From Chaetoderma sp. LZ-2023a (Eukaryota; Mollusca; Caudofoveata; Chaetodermatida; Chaetodermatidae), in the NCBI GenBank assembly GCA_034401795.1, contig CM067366.1:77676970-77740969 (forward strand): a stretch of 64,000 nt of DNA, read 5' to 3'. Made by a program: the position numbers and the translations under genes. Below, piece by piece: positions 1 through 9,529 of this stretch (positions are counted from its first letter, which is position 1; every line of letters starts with the position of its first letter). Below the pieces are notes generated by a model. The model was not told the DNA's origin. It saw only the letters and a program-made list of their open reading frames with translations, and did not search any database.

Positions 1-100
1 GTTATTCCTGAGCTGTACTGTATACACATCATAAGGCCTAACTTTGATAACGTCTGCGTAATGGATGACGTAGAGCTGTCACTCACATATCTGACGACAT

Positions 101-299
101 AATGGAGGATTCGAGTTTATCTATCAATCATATGACGTCATAATCAACTACATGACGTGGAGGATGAAATCATAATCAATGTCGTCATGAATTACGTAGA
201 TAAGTTCGTCACGACGGCCCAAGCGTTGTTGTATTAATTGTCTGTCTTTACTATTTAATAAACATGCTGTTGAATATTTTGAACTTCATCGTCAATTAT
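101..299 (+). repeat. MITE (subfamily A-like), left part, interrupted
   Basis: Begins AATGGAGGATTCGAG and carries TGACGTCA-like repeats, then 'AATAAACATGCTGTTGAATATT', the start of the family's palindromic core. The core is not completed here; the matching half (CAGTCAAATTAGGTTCAAAA) reappears at about 1,012, after a LINE fragment. This suggests an insertion or a composite of two elements. It is mirrored in the right arm near 29,270-29,455. Confidence 0.6.
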
Positions 300-895
300 G
301 GGTGCGTCATGGGGAACATAGCGTTCCAGTCCTTCTGGAAGCTATGGATTCGTAGATCAAAGATGCCCTTGATAAAGAGGCTACGTTTATACAATGCAAC
401 GTGCGTATCCTTGATGCTGTATAACTATAACAGCTGGGCAGCTCCAAAGGCAGGTCTAGACAAACTCGATGTCTGCCAGCGCAAACACCTACGCGCCATC
501 ACTGGACACCGATGGCCAGACAGCATACTTTCCAATGATGCACTATACAAGATGTGTAACACGTCGCCGCTGTCTGTACAAGTCGCCCAGCAAAGATGGC
601 CCATGTTTGGCCATGTGCTAAGGATGCCAGAAGGGACACCCCAGAGAGCCTTGGAATTCGCCCTACTCGGAGCCAGAAAATACAAAGCCAGGAGAGGACG
701 TCATTGCATAAATCTGCTAAACGTGATACGAGGTGACCTAAAAAAGCAGGACTCGGTACACTGAAGTCAAGAATGGACCTGAGGAAGCTAAGGAGTTCAG
801 CTGAGGACAAGACACAGTGGGCAAAAGCGAAGAAGGACTGATTGCAGCCGTAGGATGTTTCTACTACTACAGCCGCAGAATACTGTAATCATATA
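300..895 (+). pseudogene. Non-LTR retrotransposon 3' fragment (C-terminal region of the RT ORF)
   Basis: The frame from about 310 to 764 reads a characteristic post-RT segment of a LINE ORF2: a FWKLW/RLYNA stretch, then 'CQRKHLRAITGHRWPD' and 'FGHVLRMPEGTPQRAL', the conserved motifs after the RT domain of non-LTR elements. The catalytic RT domain is absent, so this is a 5'-truncated dead copy. After the frame ends, noncoding sequence resembles the 3' UTR seen in related copies at 19.9, 20.5 and 34.7 kb. A mirrored copy lies at 28.7-29.26 kb. I cannot assign the clade. Confidence 0.85.
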
Positions 896-1180
896 TATGG
901 GTGTAACGTCAGACTGCCCGTGACTAAATTGACTATGACGTCAGCTACTTGAGTAACTGATCGGATCCCTATAGTTACCTGTCCCTGATAACGCATCTTA
1001 GCAACAGTACCCAGTCAAATTAGGTTCAAAATATTCAACCGCTTACCAGTATAGTATTCTGAAAATTGAGATTCACAGAGTGCAGAGATCGAACAATCCC
1101 AACACTAATGACGTGCGGGTGGAGCTTAGCTAGAGATGGGCGGGCATATCTAAAACTGGATTGCTCCAGTACGTTACTTA
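896..1180. repeat. MITE right part (core half plus subterminal end)
   Basis: Contains GACTATGACGTCAGC, GATCGGATCCCT, the core half CAGTCAAATTAGGTTCAAAA, then 'CCCAACACTAATGACGTGCG' and 'TTAGCTAGAGATGGGCGGGC', in the usual order of the right part of the family. It looks chimeric, because a GATCGGATCCCT terminus of subfamily B precedes a family A-type end. Confidence 0.6.
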
Positions 1181-2805
1181 TTAGCTGATGGCACAATCAA
1201 TATGGCTTCACCTAGCTCGGTCACGAAAATCGAAATGCCCCGCCACATGCGAGTGTACGAATTGCACGTTTTATTTGATGAATTTGCGATTTATCTCAAT
1301 AAACATTATGTTGACGATTTTGAAAGTAATCGCATTGTGACGCATAGTTAGCAAGAGCTCTTAGTCAAGAGAATTTCAAAATATTCTACAACTTAGCTGT
1401 ACAGTTACCTTCAAAATTAGATTGGAATTCAGGCTTCAAAGTTTAAAATCGATTCCAACACGAGTAAAATGTGGGAAGACCTTAGCTAGAAATGGACGTG
1501 GTATAGCTAGAAATGGACGTGGTATAGCTAGAAATGGACGTGGTATAGCTAGAAATGGACGTGGTATAGCTAGAAATGGACGTGGTATAGCTAGAAATGG
1601 ACGTGGTATAGCTAGAAATGGACGTGGTATAGCTAGAAATGGACGTGGTATAGCTAGAAATGGACGTGGTATAGCTAGAAATGGACGTGGTATAGCTAGA
1701 AATGGACGTGGTATAGCTAGAAATGGACGTGGTATAGCTAGAAATGGACGTGGTATAGCTAGAAATGGAAGTGGTATCGCTAGAAATGGACGTGGTATCG
1801 CTAGAAATGGACGTGGTATGGCTAGAAATGGACGTGGTATAGCTAGAAATGGACGTGGTATAGCTAGAAATGGACGTGGTATAGCTAGAAATGGACGTGG
1901 TATAGCTAGAAATGGACGTGGTATAGCTAGAAATAGACGTGGTATAGCTAGAAATGGATGTGGTATAGCTAGAAATGGACGTGGTATAGCTAGAAATGGA
2001 CGTGGTATAGCTAGATATGGACGTGGTATAGCTAGAAATGACGTGGTATAGCTAGAAATGGACGTGGTATAGCTAGAAATGGACGTGGTATAGCTAGAAA
2101 TGGACGTGGTATAGCTAGAAATTGACGTGATATAGCTAAAATGGACATGGTATAGCTAGAAATGGACGTGGTATAGCTAGAAATGGACGTGGTATAGCTA
2201 GAAATGGACGTGGTATGGCTAGAAATGGACGTGGTATAGCTAGAAATGGACGTGGTATAGCTAGAAATGGACGTGGTATAGCTAGAAATGGACGTGGTAT
2301 AGCTAGAAATGGACGTGGTATAGCTAGAAATGGACGTGGTATAGCTAGAAATGGACGTGGTATAGCTAGAAATGGACGTGGTATAGCTAGAAATGGACGT
2401 GGTATAGCCAGAAATGGACGTGTTTTAGCTAGAAATGGACGTGGTATAGCTAAAATGGACGTGGTATAGCTAGAAATGGACGTGGTATAGCTAGAAATGG
2501 ACGTGGTATAGCTAGAAATGGACGTGGTATAGCTAGAAATGGACGTGGTATAGCTAGAAATGGACGTGGTATAGCTAGAAATGGGCATGGTAGAGCTAAA
2601 GATGGACGTGTTATAGCCAGAAATGGAAGTGGTATAGCTAGAAATGGACATGGTATAGCTAGCAATGGACATGGTATAGCTAAAGATGGACGTGGTATAG
2701 CTAGAAATGGACGTGGTATAGATAGAAATGAACGTTGTATAGCTAGAAATGGACATTGTATAGCTAGAAATGGACGTGGTATAGCTAGAAATGGATTCAT
2801 CTGTT
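1168..2805 (+). repeat. MITE with its right subterminal motif expanded into a minisatellite
   Basis: From about 1,260 the usual MITE parts appear in order: AATAAACATTATGTTGA, a degenerate palindrome core with halves near 1,308-1,330 and 1,375-1,392, an 'ATTCAGGC' block, a GATTCCAACACG block, then TTAGCTAGAAATGG. Instead of one copy of the TAGCTA-bounded motif there are about 62. The array ends with AGAAATGGATTCATC, which is the family's subfamily-B terminal repeat. The minisatellite is therefore flanked on both sides by the element it grew in. Confidence 0.75.
1483..2793. repeat. 21-bp minisatellite, about 62 units (left arm)
   Basis: The unit is TAGCTAGAAATGGACGTGG plus TA (21 bp). Most units are identical; variants cluster at about 2,120-2,160 and 2,580-2,760, where units of 20 bp and CATGG/TGTT variants occur. 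Because the period is seven codons, it is open in several frames on both strands (for example IARNGRG on plus and LAIPRPF on minus). These are not genes. Confidence 0.97.
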
Positions 2806-2835
2806 CATTTAACATTTGGTCTATATTGTGTTTTT

Positions 2836-2839
2836 GCAG
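2836..2839 (+). other. Candidate 3' splice acceptor before the secreted-protein exon
   Basis: TGTGTTTTTGCAG ends at 2,839, a good pyrimidine tract plus CAG, 13 bases before ATG at 2,853. It would place a 5' UTR exon upstream and the minisatellite inside the intron. No matching donor was identified. The same arrangement is kept in the right arm (complement near 26,844-26,850). Confidence 0.4.
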
Positions 2840-2852
2840 AACCGACACGCTA

Positions 2853-3638
2853 ATGGCAGTAAGAATCACCATAATCCTGTCCTTCTTAATAGCCTTGGCT
2901 ATACTGCAGACATTCTGTCAAGCGATACCGTTAAACTCCAGACAAATGGGCGTCCATCGCAGAGAAGGAAATCACACCGAATCATTAGAATTAGATAATG
3001 GGCCATTTCCCAATTGGGAACACCATGGAGATGGTGAGCGTGGTGATGACGCGCACAGGGGTATTAGCCTAGGTGAACTGCGAGGCGACAGAACACGACC
3101 AAGCAGCGAGAACGGTGACGAGCGAAAACCGTCATCAGGTGGGGCGAGAGCCGAGAGAACTCGACCAACAGGAGACCGAGGCGAAGAACGAACGAGACCA
3201 ACAGTTGAGCGAAGAGGTCACAGAACTCGACCAACAGGTCAATCTGGTGAAGAACGAACGAGGCCAACAGGTGGGCAAGGAGGGGACGGAACTCGACCAA
3301 CAGGTGACCGAGCTGAAGAACGAACGAGGCCAACAGGTGGGCAAAGAGGAGAGCGAACTCGACCAACAGGTGAACAAGATGAAGAACGAACGAGGCCAAC
3401 AGGTGGGCGAAGAGGAGGGAGAAGTCGACCGACGGGTGAACCTGGTGAAGAACGCGCGAGACCAACAGGCGGGCGAAGAGAGGAGAGCACTCGACCAACA
3501 GGTGGGCCGCGTGATGGCGCAGCAGGCGATGAATTTGGTGATATACAACGACGAAGGCCAACAGGAAACGGTAATGATGGTCGACCAAGACCAGGAAACG
3601 ACAAAATGGAGATAAATCCACGTCGTCAGGGAGAGTGA
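2853..3638 (+). CDS. Secreted basic repeat protein with 11-residue RTRPTG repeats (left copy, 261 aa)
   Basis: ATG at 2,853 is chosen because it opens a clear signal peptide: short basic start (MAVR), a hydrophobic core of about 18 residues, and a likely cut after TFCQA. An upstream in-frame TTG at 2,826 would put polar residues before it. After an acidic/histidine-bearing linker (residues ~30-80) come about 12 repeats of 11 residues, consensus E-R-T-R-P-T-G-x-x-x-E, then a Gly/Asn/Arg-rich tail. There are no cysteines after the signal peptide, no membrane segment and no known domain that I recognise. It ends at TGA, 6 residues earlier than the right-arm copy, by a C-to-T change (CGA to TGA). 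The repeat region is also open in the +1 frame as a coiled-coil-like sequence. Function is unknown; an extracellular matrix, mucus or adhesive role is only a guess. Confidence 0.6.
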   Translation: MAVRITIILSFLIALAILQTFCQAIPLNSRQMGVHRREGNHTESLELDNGPFPNWEHHGDGERGDDAHRGISLGELRGDRTRPSSENGDERKPSSGGARAERTRPTGDRGEERTRPTVERRGHRTRPTGQSGEERTRPTGGQGGDGTRPTGDRAEERTRPTGGQRGERTRPTGEQDEERTRPTGGRRGGRSRPTGEPGEERARPTGGRREESTRPTGGPRDGAAGDEFGDIQRRRPTGNGNDGRPRPGNDKMEINPRRQGE

Positions 3639-3675
3639 GGTGGTCGCCAAGACTAGACTAAAAGGACAGATGTAT

Positions 3676-3723
<48 letters not shown>
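3676..3723. repeat. (ACA)n microsatellite
   Basis: About 16 units of ACA, 38 bp downstream of the stop codon. The right-arm counterpart at 25,954-26,008 is a little longer, so it changed length after the arms formed. Confidence 0.97.
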
Positions 3724-3794
3724 CATATTAGCCATTTTCGTGCCACATACATGTTTTCTAATAGGTTGTAGCCTTTCAAAGTCATTGACTGGTG

Positions 3795-4165
3795 CAAATA
3801 GGCGGATCTGATCTGTCATTAAAGTATCTGACGTCACAATCGCACAAGTCGCAATAAAATGGCGTGGCTCCGTTACGAAAATCGGAAAGTCTGTCAGGAA
3901 AGCGTACAAATTGTTTGTTTTTAATATGAATTAACAATTTAGTAAGCATTCTGTTGACTATTTTGAAACTAATTCCATTGGGAGCTGTTTATACGAAATG
4001 CAGCAAAAATCAGCAATAGAATTAGTTTCAAACTATTCAACAGTGGAATAGTTATTTTGAAACTTAGGCTCTGACAATTCAGGTTTCACTAGCCGTAAAA
4101 ACGCGTAAAAAGTGGGCGTAGAGTAGCTAAATGGGCGGGTCATAGCTACAAATTGATCCCTCTAT
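3795..4165. repeat. Palindrome-core MITE, subfamily B
   Basis: Starts near GGATCTGATCTGTCATT with a TGACGTCA motif at 3,829, and has the palindrome core from about 3,949 to 4,033 (TCTGTTGACTATTTTGAAAC … GTTTCAAACTATTCAACAG). It ends with AGTAGCTAAATGGGCGGGTC and AATTGATCCCTCTAT. It supplies an AATAAA at 3,853-3,858, about 215 bp past the stop of the upstream gene, which could serve as its poly(A) signal. Confidence 0.75.
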
Positions 4166-4227
4166 CGCTGTGATGACATTGATGGAGGCTGTTCTTGCCT
4201 TAGTTGCACCAGGCTTCGGTAACCGCG

Positions 4228-4645
4228 TCATGGCAATAGATGAATGGACTTTTAGCTATGCACCGCCCATTTCTAGCTAAGCTCCGCCCGCGCGTTGCGC
4301 ATGTTGGGATCAGTTTATATACTGTGAAGCCCGAATTCTCAAACTCCCAATATCAAGGTAATTAGACAGATACACTGTTGAATAATTTGAAACTAATTTG
4401 ACTGCGTGCCCTTTCTGTATATGGCAGCAGCAGCGCCCATTAAAATTGGTTTAAAAATATTCAACAACGCGTTTATTGAATAATAAACCCAACAAAGACG
4501 TAGAATTCGTACACTTGACTGACTATTCAAGCTTCATGACGGAGTATTCTCTGTCAATTATGGTTGTGATGTCAGGCTACCCGTGACTAAATTGACTATG
4601 ACGTCAGATAATTGAGTGACTGATCGGATCCCTCTATGTACGTAT
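4228..4645. repeat. Palindrome-core MITE, subfamily B, opposite orientation
   Basis: Reads inversely to the preceding element: TTTTAGCTATGCACCGCCCA, TAGCTAAGCTCCGCCC, a TTGGGATCAG block, core halves at about 4,370-4,395 and 4,445-4,475, then GACGTCAG and GATCGGATCCCTCTAT. Two elements of one family in inverted order make this part of the arm itself prone to folding. Confidence 0.75.
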
Positions 4646-4659
4646 CTTACAAACAGGTA

Positions 4660-4960
4660 GCTATGTCCTTGATAACGCATCTTACTGGGCCAGTACTGGA
4701 CCAATAAGGGCATATATAGTCAAGTCTGGTTCAGCGCCGGCCCAGTAACCTGCATTACATTGGATTTATATAAATATTTGATTCGGCTATGCAACGGTCA
4801 GCTGCTTAGCCCGTTGGCACATTCAGATCAGAAGCGACACATGCGCTATTATGTAGGGAATAGTCTGTTGAATATTTTGAAACTAATTTGATTGGCGGCT
4901 ACCTATGGCAGCAATAGCGTCCAGTTAAACAAGTTTCACAATATTCGCTTTCCTGGTTAG
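4660..4960. repeat. Second palindromic repeat (GATAACGCATCTTACTGGG) and a MITE core
   Basis: CTTGATAACGCATCTTACTG then GGGCCAGTACTGGACC is an imperfect palindrome of a different family, also present at 33,042-33,130. A MITE core follows at about 4,863-4,955 (TGTTGAATATTTTGAAACTA … TTTCACAATATTCG). Confidence 0.6.
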
Positions 4961-5410
4961 TTGTTTTGAAATGTACATGTAAATATTTATAATAAAACCC
5001 ATGGCCAGTTATTTTAATTGTGCACATATTTTAACAAATACTCGACGAAGCATTTTTCATGTTGATTCAAAAACTTATTTTACAAATAAATTATACAAAT
5101 ACACGTAGAACGTGACGTAACATGTTATATTTAAGTGTGAAATTTTAAGGTGTTTTTAAACGAATGACAACTAATTTATAAATTGTCAAACCCAATCGAA
5201 TTGGAAAGAAATCTAGTGCGGCCTTCCATCCGTGAAAATTCTTGTCATTCAAAGCTAATCGACCAACATCCATGAAACTATCGTGGATATAATGACTCGG
5301 CAGATGAATAAGCTAGATTAGTGCGAAACAGTTAAATCATAGGCGCAAGAAGAAGGGAGGTACAATGGGTGGGCAATCCACCCTGGGAAGCAAAGATGCG
5401 AGTCCCCCTC
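4961..5410. other. AT-rich stretch without a recognisable gene
   Basis: No credible coding frame, RNA gene or tandem repeat seen. It is conserved in the right arm (about 24,252-24,700). Confidence 0.6.
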
Positions 5411-5411
5411 G

Positions 5412-5498
5412 CCCACCCCACACACATACACACACACGCGCGCGCACGCGCGCGCACGCACACACGCACGCACGCGCGCACACGCGCGCACGCACGAA

Positions 5499-5542
<44 letters not shown>

Positions 5543-5575
5543 CACACACCTGCACATACACACACCTGCATACCC
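5412..5575. repeat. (CA)n/(CGCA)n cryptic simple repeat
   Basis: Alternating purine-pyrimidine tract of CACA, CGCG and CGCA. Sequences of this type can adopt Z-DNA. The frames open through it (repeating T/H/A/R) are artefacts. Counterpart at 24,105-24,250. Confidence 0.95.
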
Positions 5576-7805
5576 AACAAACACAAACACCCCCTTTTTG
5601 ATTGCCTAAACCTTAAAAAACGGAGGTGATACCATCTCAGAATATCTAGATTTCCACATTATGTTTTAAATTATAAATTGAATACGTATGCTGTCTTATG
5701 GTATTACTATCGAATCCAGCAGCAGCTTTCCCTAACATCATTGCGAAGTTTTTACGTCAACCTCCTCTTCTACAAACATTTTGATGTCTATTTACCAGCA
5801 TCCGCAATATTGCCATACGCGCCACAATCTCCGCTGTTGTTTTTATTCTGGAGTTCTCCGATCGGCGGCGTTTCCATTTCTGTTTGGTTTGAAATGACCT
5901 TCATAAAAATTAACTCGCTTTATATATATTACTGACAAAACGTTCTATGATAATGTTGATCAAAGTTATTTTAATTTTTTTAACACATATAGTTAAAACT
6001 ATCTATAACTGAAACTTCTATTTTGTGGGGAGAGGGGGGTGGGGTGGGGTGCGGGGTGGTGTGTGTGTGGGGGGGGGGAGGCGTGTGTGCAACGCTGTCA
6101 GTTCATCAAGAGATGGTCGTAATGAAGATCCATCACCCGCCATGAACCGCAATCTACCATGCCAAGCCAAGTGAATTAACCCGTTAACCCTTAGAACGTC
6201 ATTGCCTCGACTTCAAGACAACTATGCAGAGAATTTGTTGAATATCTCGAAAATAATTCGACAGGAAACTGTTGTTGCCATAAGCAGCAACAGCTCCCAG
6301 TCCAATTAGTTTCAAAATATTGAACACAATATTCCTTACATCACAAAGAAATTCTCGTGTTTTGTTCTGTATGCCTCATGGTTGATGCGTTAAACGATAA
6401 CCTGTCTTTAGGGACCACTTGATGGTCCGCGTATAGTGTCCGTTATAGACCGGTTTCGCTACTGATGTGTTAAATGTCGTATACAATTTCACGAATTGAC
6501 GCAACAGGTAATGTAAAGGAGTTTTTAAAAATACGGCTTGATTTATGTCAATTTATTACATTTTTTCATACTAGGCTTCGCGTAACCATTTGATCATACT
6601 TATGATCGCAAACTCTAGATATCTGAACTAACAGTTCAGTTAGTTATTGTAGAATTTCCTACCCTTAATGCCAGAAGTTAAACTAGCAGCTCAAGAGAGA
6701 TAACTCAAATATGTTTTTGAAAAACTAGCACGCTAATAAATCACTATCTTGAATTTTTTCTGCTGCTATATATACACCAGTAATTTTGTGACCATCTTTC
6801 TATTTTCCACAACAAGTACATAGGTATAGAAACATGGGGTGGGTGGGGTGTGGGCGAGTCGGAGCGCCCTCTCCACCACATCCAAGTTTTGAGCCCACCT
6901 ATTGTTTAACCCAATAGCCGCCCTCCCTAGGATTTGGCCCTAACCATAGTTTAGCACCAGTAAACCTATGGTCAAAATATGCCCCTACATCACTGAATTA
7001 AGAAGAAAATGCGTTGATTAACCTATATTTGTCTACGATTTTCCAAAAAGACTATATGCCTCATGAATTAAATTTGATAGCTGGGTTTATCCACGAACGC
7101 ACCCCACCTGCAGGCTCCACCACAACCCAACCCCACCTAATCACCCACACCCCCAACACACCCACCCATCCCGTTCCTACACAAATTAAAGATATATAAC
7201 TTGTTGAAGATTTGAAACTAATTCTGCTGAACTTGTTGCTGACACAAGCAACTTCTTCCAGCCAATTTCTCCACACTATTCAGCATAGGTCTTTTGTCCT
7301 CATACTGTATTAATGCATTTGGTGTGTACTACTTGTATACCAATTGAAATGTTCAGAAATCCCGGTAACATAAACGTAATTTATCATATAGCTAGTTTTT
7401 ATTACTATTCTGAATATCTGCAGATTAGAAAGATGAAATTAATTAGTGTTAACTAAATTTAAATTATGAAAAATAATATTGTTCATTTATTTATGGTGGG
7501 TGAATATAAAGAAATGAACCTAACCTACTGAACCCGGAATTCCTAGAATCTCAATTTCAGGAGACCTATCCTGTTAAGCTGTTGAATATTTTGAAAATAA
7601 TTTAACTGGAACCTGGTGCTGCGATAAGCATCCGCAGGTTCCCGTTAAATTAGTTCCAAAATATTCAACAGTATATGGATTATATATTTATTGTAAATGA
7701 TTTTTTTGAATCCGGTATGTCGGGTCACATGGGTTAAATTGAAAGTCACATCATGCCAATGTAGTCTCATTTTGCCTCATGGTTTACAAAATAAAATCTA
7801 ATCAG
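5576..7805. repeat. Gene-free arm segment with three palindromic cores and a G-rich tract
   Basis: Core palindromes sit at about 6,235-6,330, 7,200-7,290 and 7,579-7,672 (GTTGAATATTTTGAAAATAA … TTCCAAAATATTCAAC). A G-run tract spans 6,026-6,085, the complement of a C-run at 23,573-23,650; such runs may form G-quadruplexes. A frame of 85 codons at 5,678-5,935 is conserved between arms, but only as much as the noncoding DNA around it. Confidence 0.7.
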
Positions 7806-8285
7806 AATGGATGAATCAACATTTAGCCATGCCCCGCCCATATATAGCTAAACTCCGCCCATACTCTGCGTTCGTTCGTTCGTTCTTTCGTTTGCTAGGT
7901 TTTATTGGCCACTCTTGCTCTGCGCGTGTTGGGATCGATTTTTATAGGCCTACTTTGAATCATGAATTCCCAAAATCCCAATTTCATGGTAACTATATAG
8001 CTATTCTGTTGGGTATTATGAATGTACTTTGACTGCTTGGGGAGAGGAGGGAGGAGAGGAAGGGCCTATTGCCGCCAATGACAGCAACAACGCCTAGTCA
8101 AATTAGTTTCAAAATATTCAACAGAATGCCTATTAAATGGTAAAGACATACACTTCGTACAAATGACGGACTATTCCAGGTTCATGACGGAGGATTTCTG
8201 TCAATTATGGTTGTGACGTCGACTTATACGTGACGTACTTGATTATGACGTCATATACTTGACTGACGGATCGGATTCATCCATT
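7806..8285. repeat. Intact palindrome-core MITE, subfamily B (480 bp)
   Basis: Begins AATGGATGAATC and ends GATTCATCCATT, perfect 12-bp terminal inverted repeats. Inside are TAGCTAAACTCCGCCC, a TTGGGATCGA block, core halves near 8,007 and 8,100-8,125, and two TGACGTCA motifs. Its right-arm mate at 21,382-21,861 is also exactly 480 bp. Confidence 0.85.
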
Positions 8286-8488
8286 GATACATTTGTGTCG
8301 AAATTTATCTGGATTTATCCTGCAGTTTAGCATTGCTGAAGCAGGCCCATTGTAGCGTGCTTCCAGTAAATAATTTATAGAGATATTATGATATATGTGT
8401 ATTCGTCGGCCCGGCGGTCTGTCTATCCATCCTCCCGCCTGCTTATCTGCCGTAGCCAACCCCATTCCGGGCCTGCCATCATCATTGC

Positions 8489-8706
8489 CTCTACTACTGC
8501 CTCCGCAGCCACCACCGCTGCCACCACCACCACCACCACCACCACCACCACCACCACCACCACCACCACCACCACTATCACCACAACCATCTACACCACC
8601 ACGACCACGACCACCACCACCACCACCACCACCACCACCACCACCACCACCACCACCACCACCACCACCACCACCACCACCACCACCACCACTACCACCA
8701 CCACCT
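8489..8706. repeat. (CCA)n microsatellite; inner end of the left arm
   Basis: Long CCA/CAC runs interrupted at about 8,575-8,612. Inverted homology to the other arm stops within this tract: 8,707 onward does not match the sequence inside 20,944. Confidence 0.95.
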
Positions 8707-9529
8707 TTGATCTTTAAACTCATATGTCATCATGTGCCCAGTTTTCCATTCTGTGAAGCAATCACATGCAAAATAGCCTTCCTTATTGTACAGGAGGCAG
8801 GTATTCTTTCCACTGCCTTACTTTCTGAACGTTTCTGGCGACCTATGTTGGTGTGGTGGTTGTTGAGGAACTCTCATATGTGGCTGATATAACTGGCTCT
8901 GTGCAGTTCTGTTTGGTTTTGAATCTGTAATGCTACCATTACGCGACTCCACTTACTGTTTGGCTAATTTGTTAATTTCTTCAGCACATTTTGGCACACG
9001 TTCGTTGAAAATGAAAGCCATATACAGTGTGCAGCTGCATGCCTTCTCTTTGTGCTAATGCTCATTTCATTTCCTCTCTGCTTGTTCTTTCACTCTTGCA
9101 CTTTCCCCAGATAAGACAATCATATACAGGTGTAATACTAAATATATATAATTTCTCCTGTCACGTCTATTCACAATCTAATTTCGTTCTTCTCACACGT
9201 TCTCACAAACTCAATGGCCAACACGAATACTCTACATATGCATACCGTATAACTAGGAGACAATGGCCAACTTGCATACTCTGTATATGTATATGCATAG
9301 GAGAAAGATAAGAGAGAAGAGGTCCACGGGCCTTGATGCTAAACTGGATTACATTTGAGCCATTACTATTTAAACACACACAATTCTTTAAATTCAGCAA
9401 TAATCACACATAAATCCAAAATTGGCATTTAGTATGCACGATATTTATTAGGAAATCAATGATGGACACTGTACACACAAATCTTATCAATCCTTAGGTC
9501 CCGTATAGCCAATAACATATCCAATATCG
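8707..9529. other. Spacer start, nothing recognisable
   Basis: No credible coding frame. A short imperfect duplication of 'AATGGCCAAC…GCATACTCT' occurs at about 9,213-9,300. Confidence 0.6.

Larger units (their letters stand above)
1..8706. repeat. Left arm of a giant inverted repeat
   Basis: The first bases of the window are the reverse complement of 29,536-29,555, and the correspondence continues through LINE fragment, minisatellite, coding exon, (ACA)n, MITEs, CA tract and (CCA)n tract up to about 8,706. Paired landmarks sum to about 29,555-29,690, so the arms are colinear with only small length differences. Arms differ by scattered substitutions and repeat copy number. The left arm reaches the window edge, so its true outer end is not seen. 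It could be an inverted segmental duplication or, less happily, an assembly join of two haplotypes. Confidence 0.93.

Noticed and set aside
2450..2872. CRISPR-like array (21-bp direct repeats)
   Set aside because: No unique spacers between repeats; a eukaryotic minisatellite.
5678..5935. 85-codon frame conserved in both arms
   Set aside because: Conservation is no higher than in nearby noncoding DNA; no known motif and no start context worth defending.
7061..7276. Small Trp/Gly-rich protein
   Set aside because: A chance frame over a GT-rich stretch between MITE cores.
8277..8892. Poly-Gly, poly-Pro and poly-Thr frames over (CCA)n
   Set aside because: Pure microsatellite translation with no credible flanking coding sequence.
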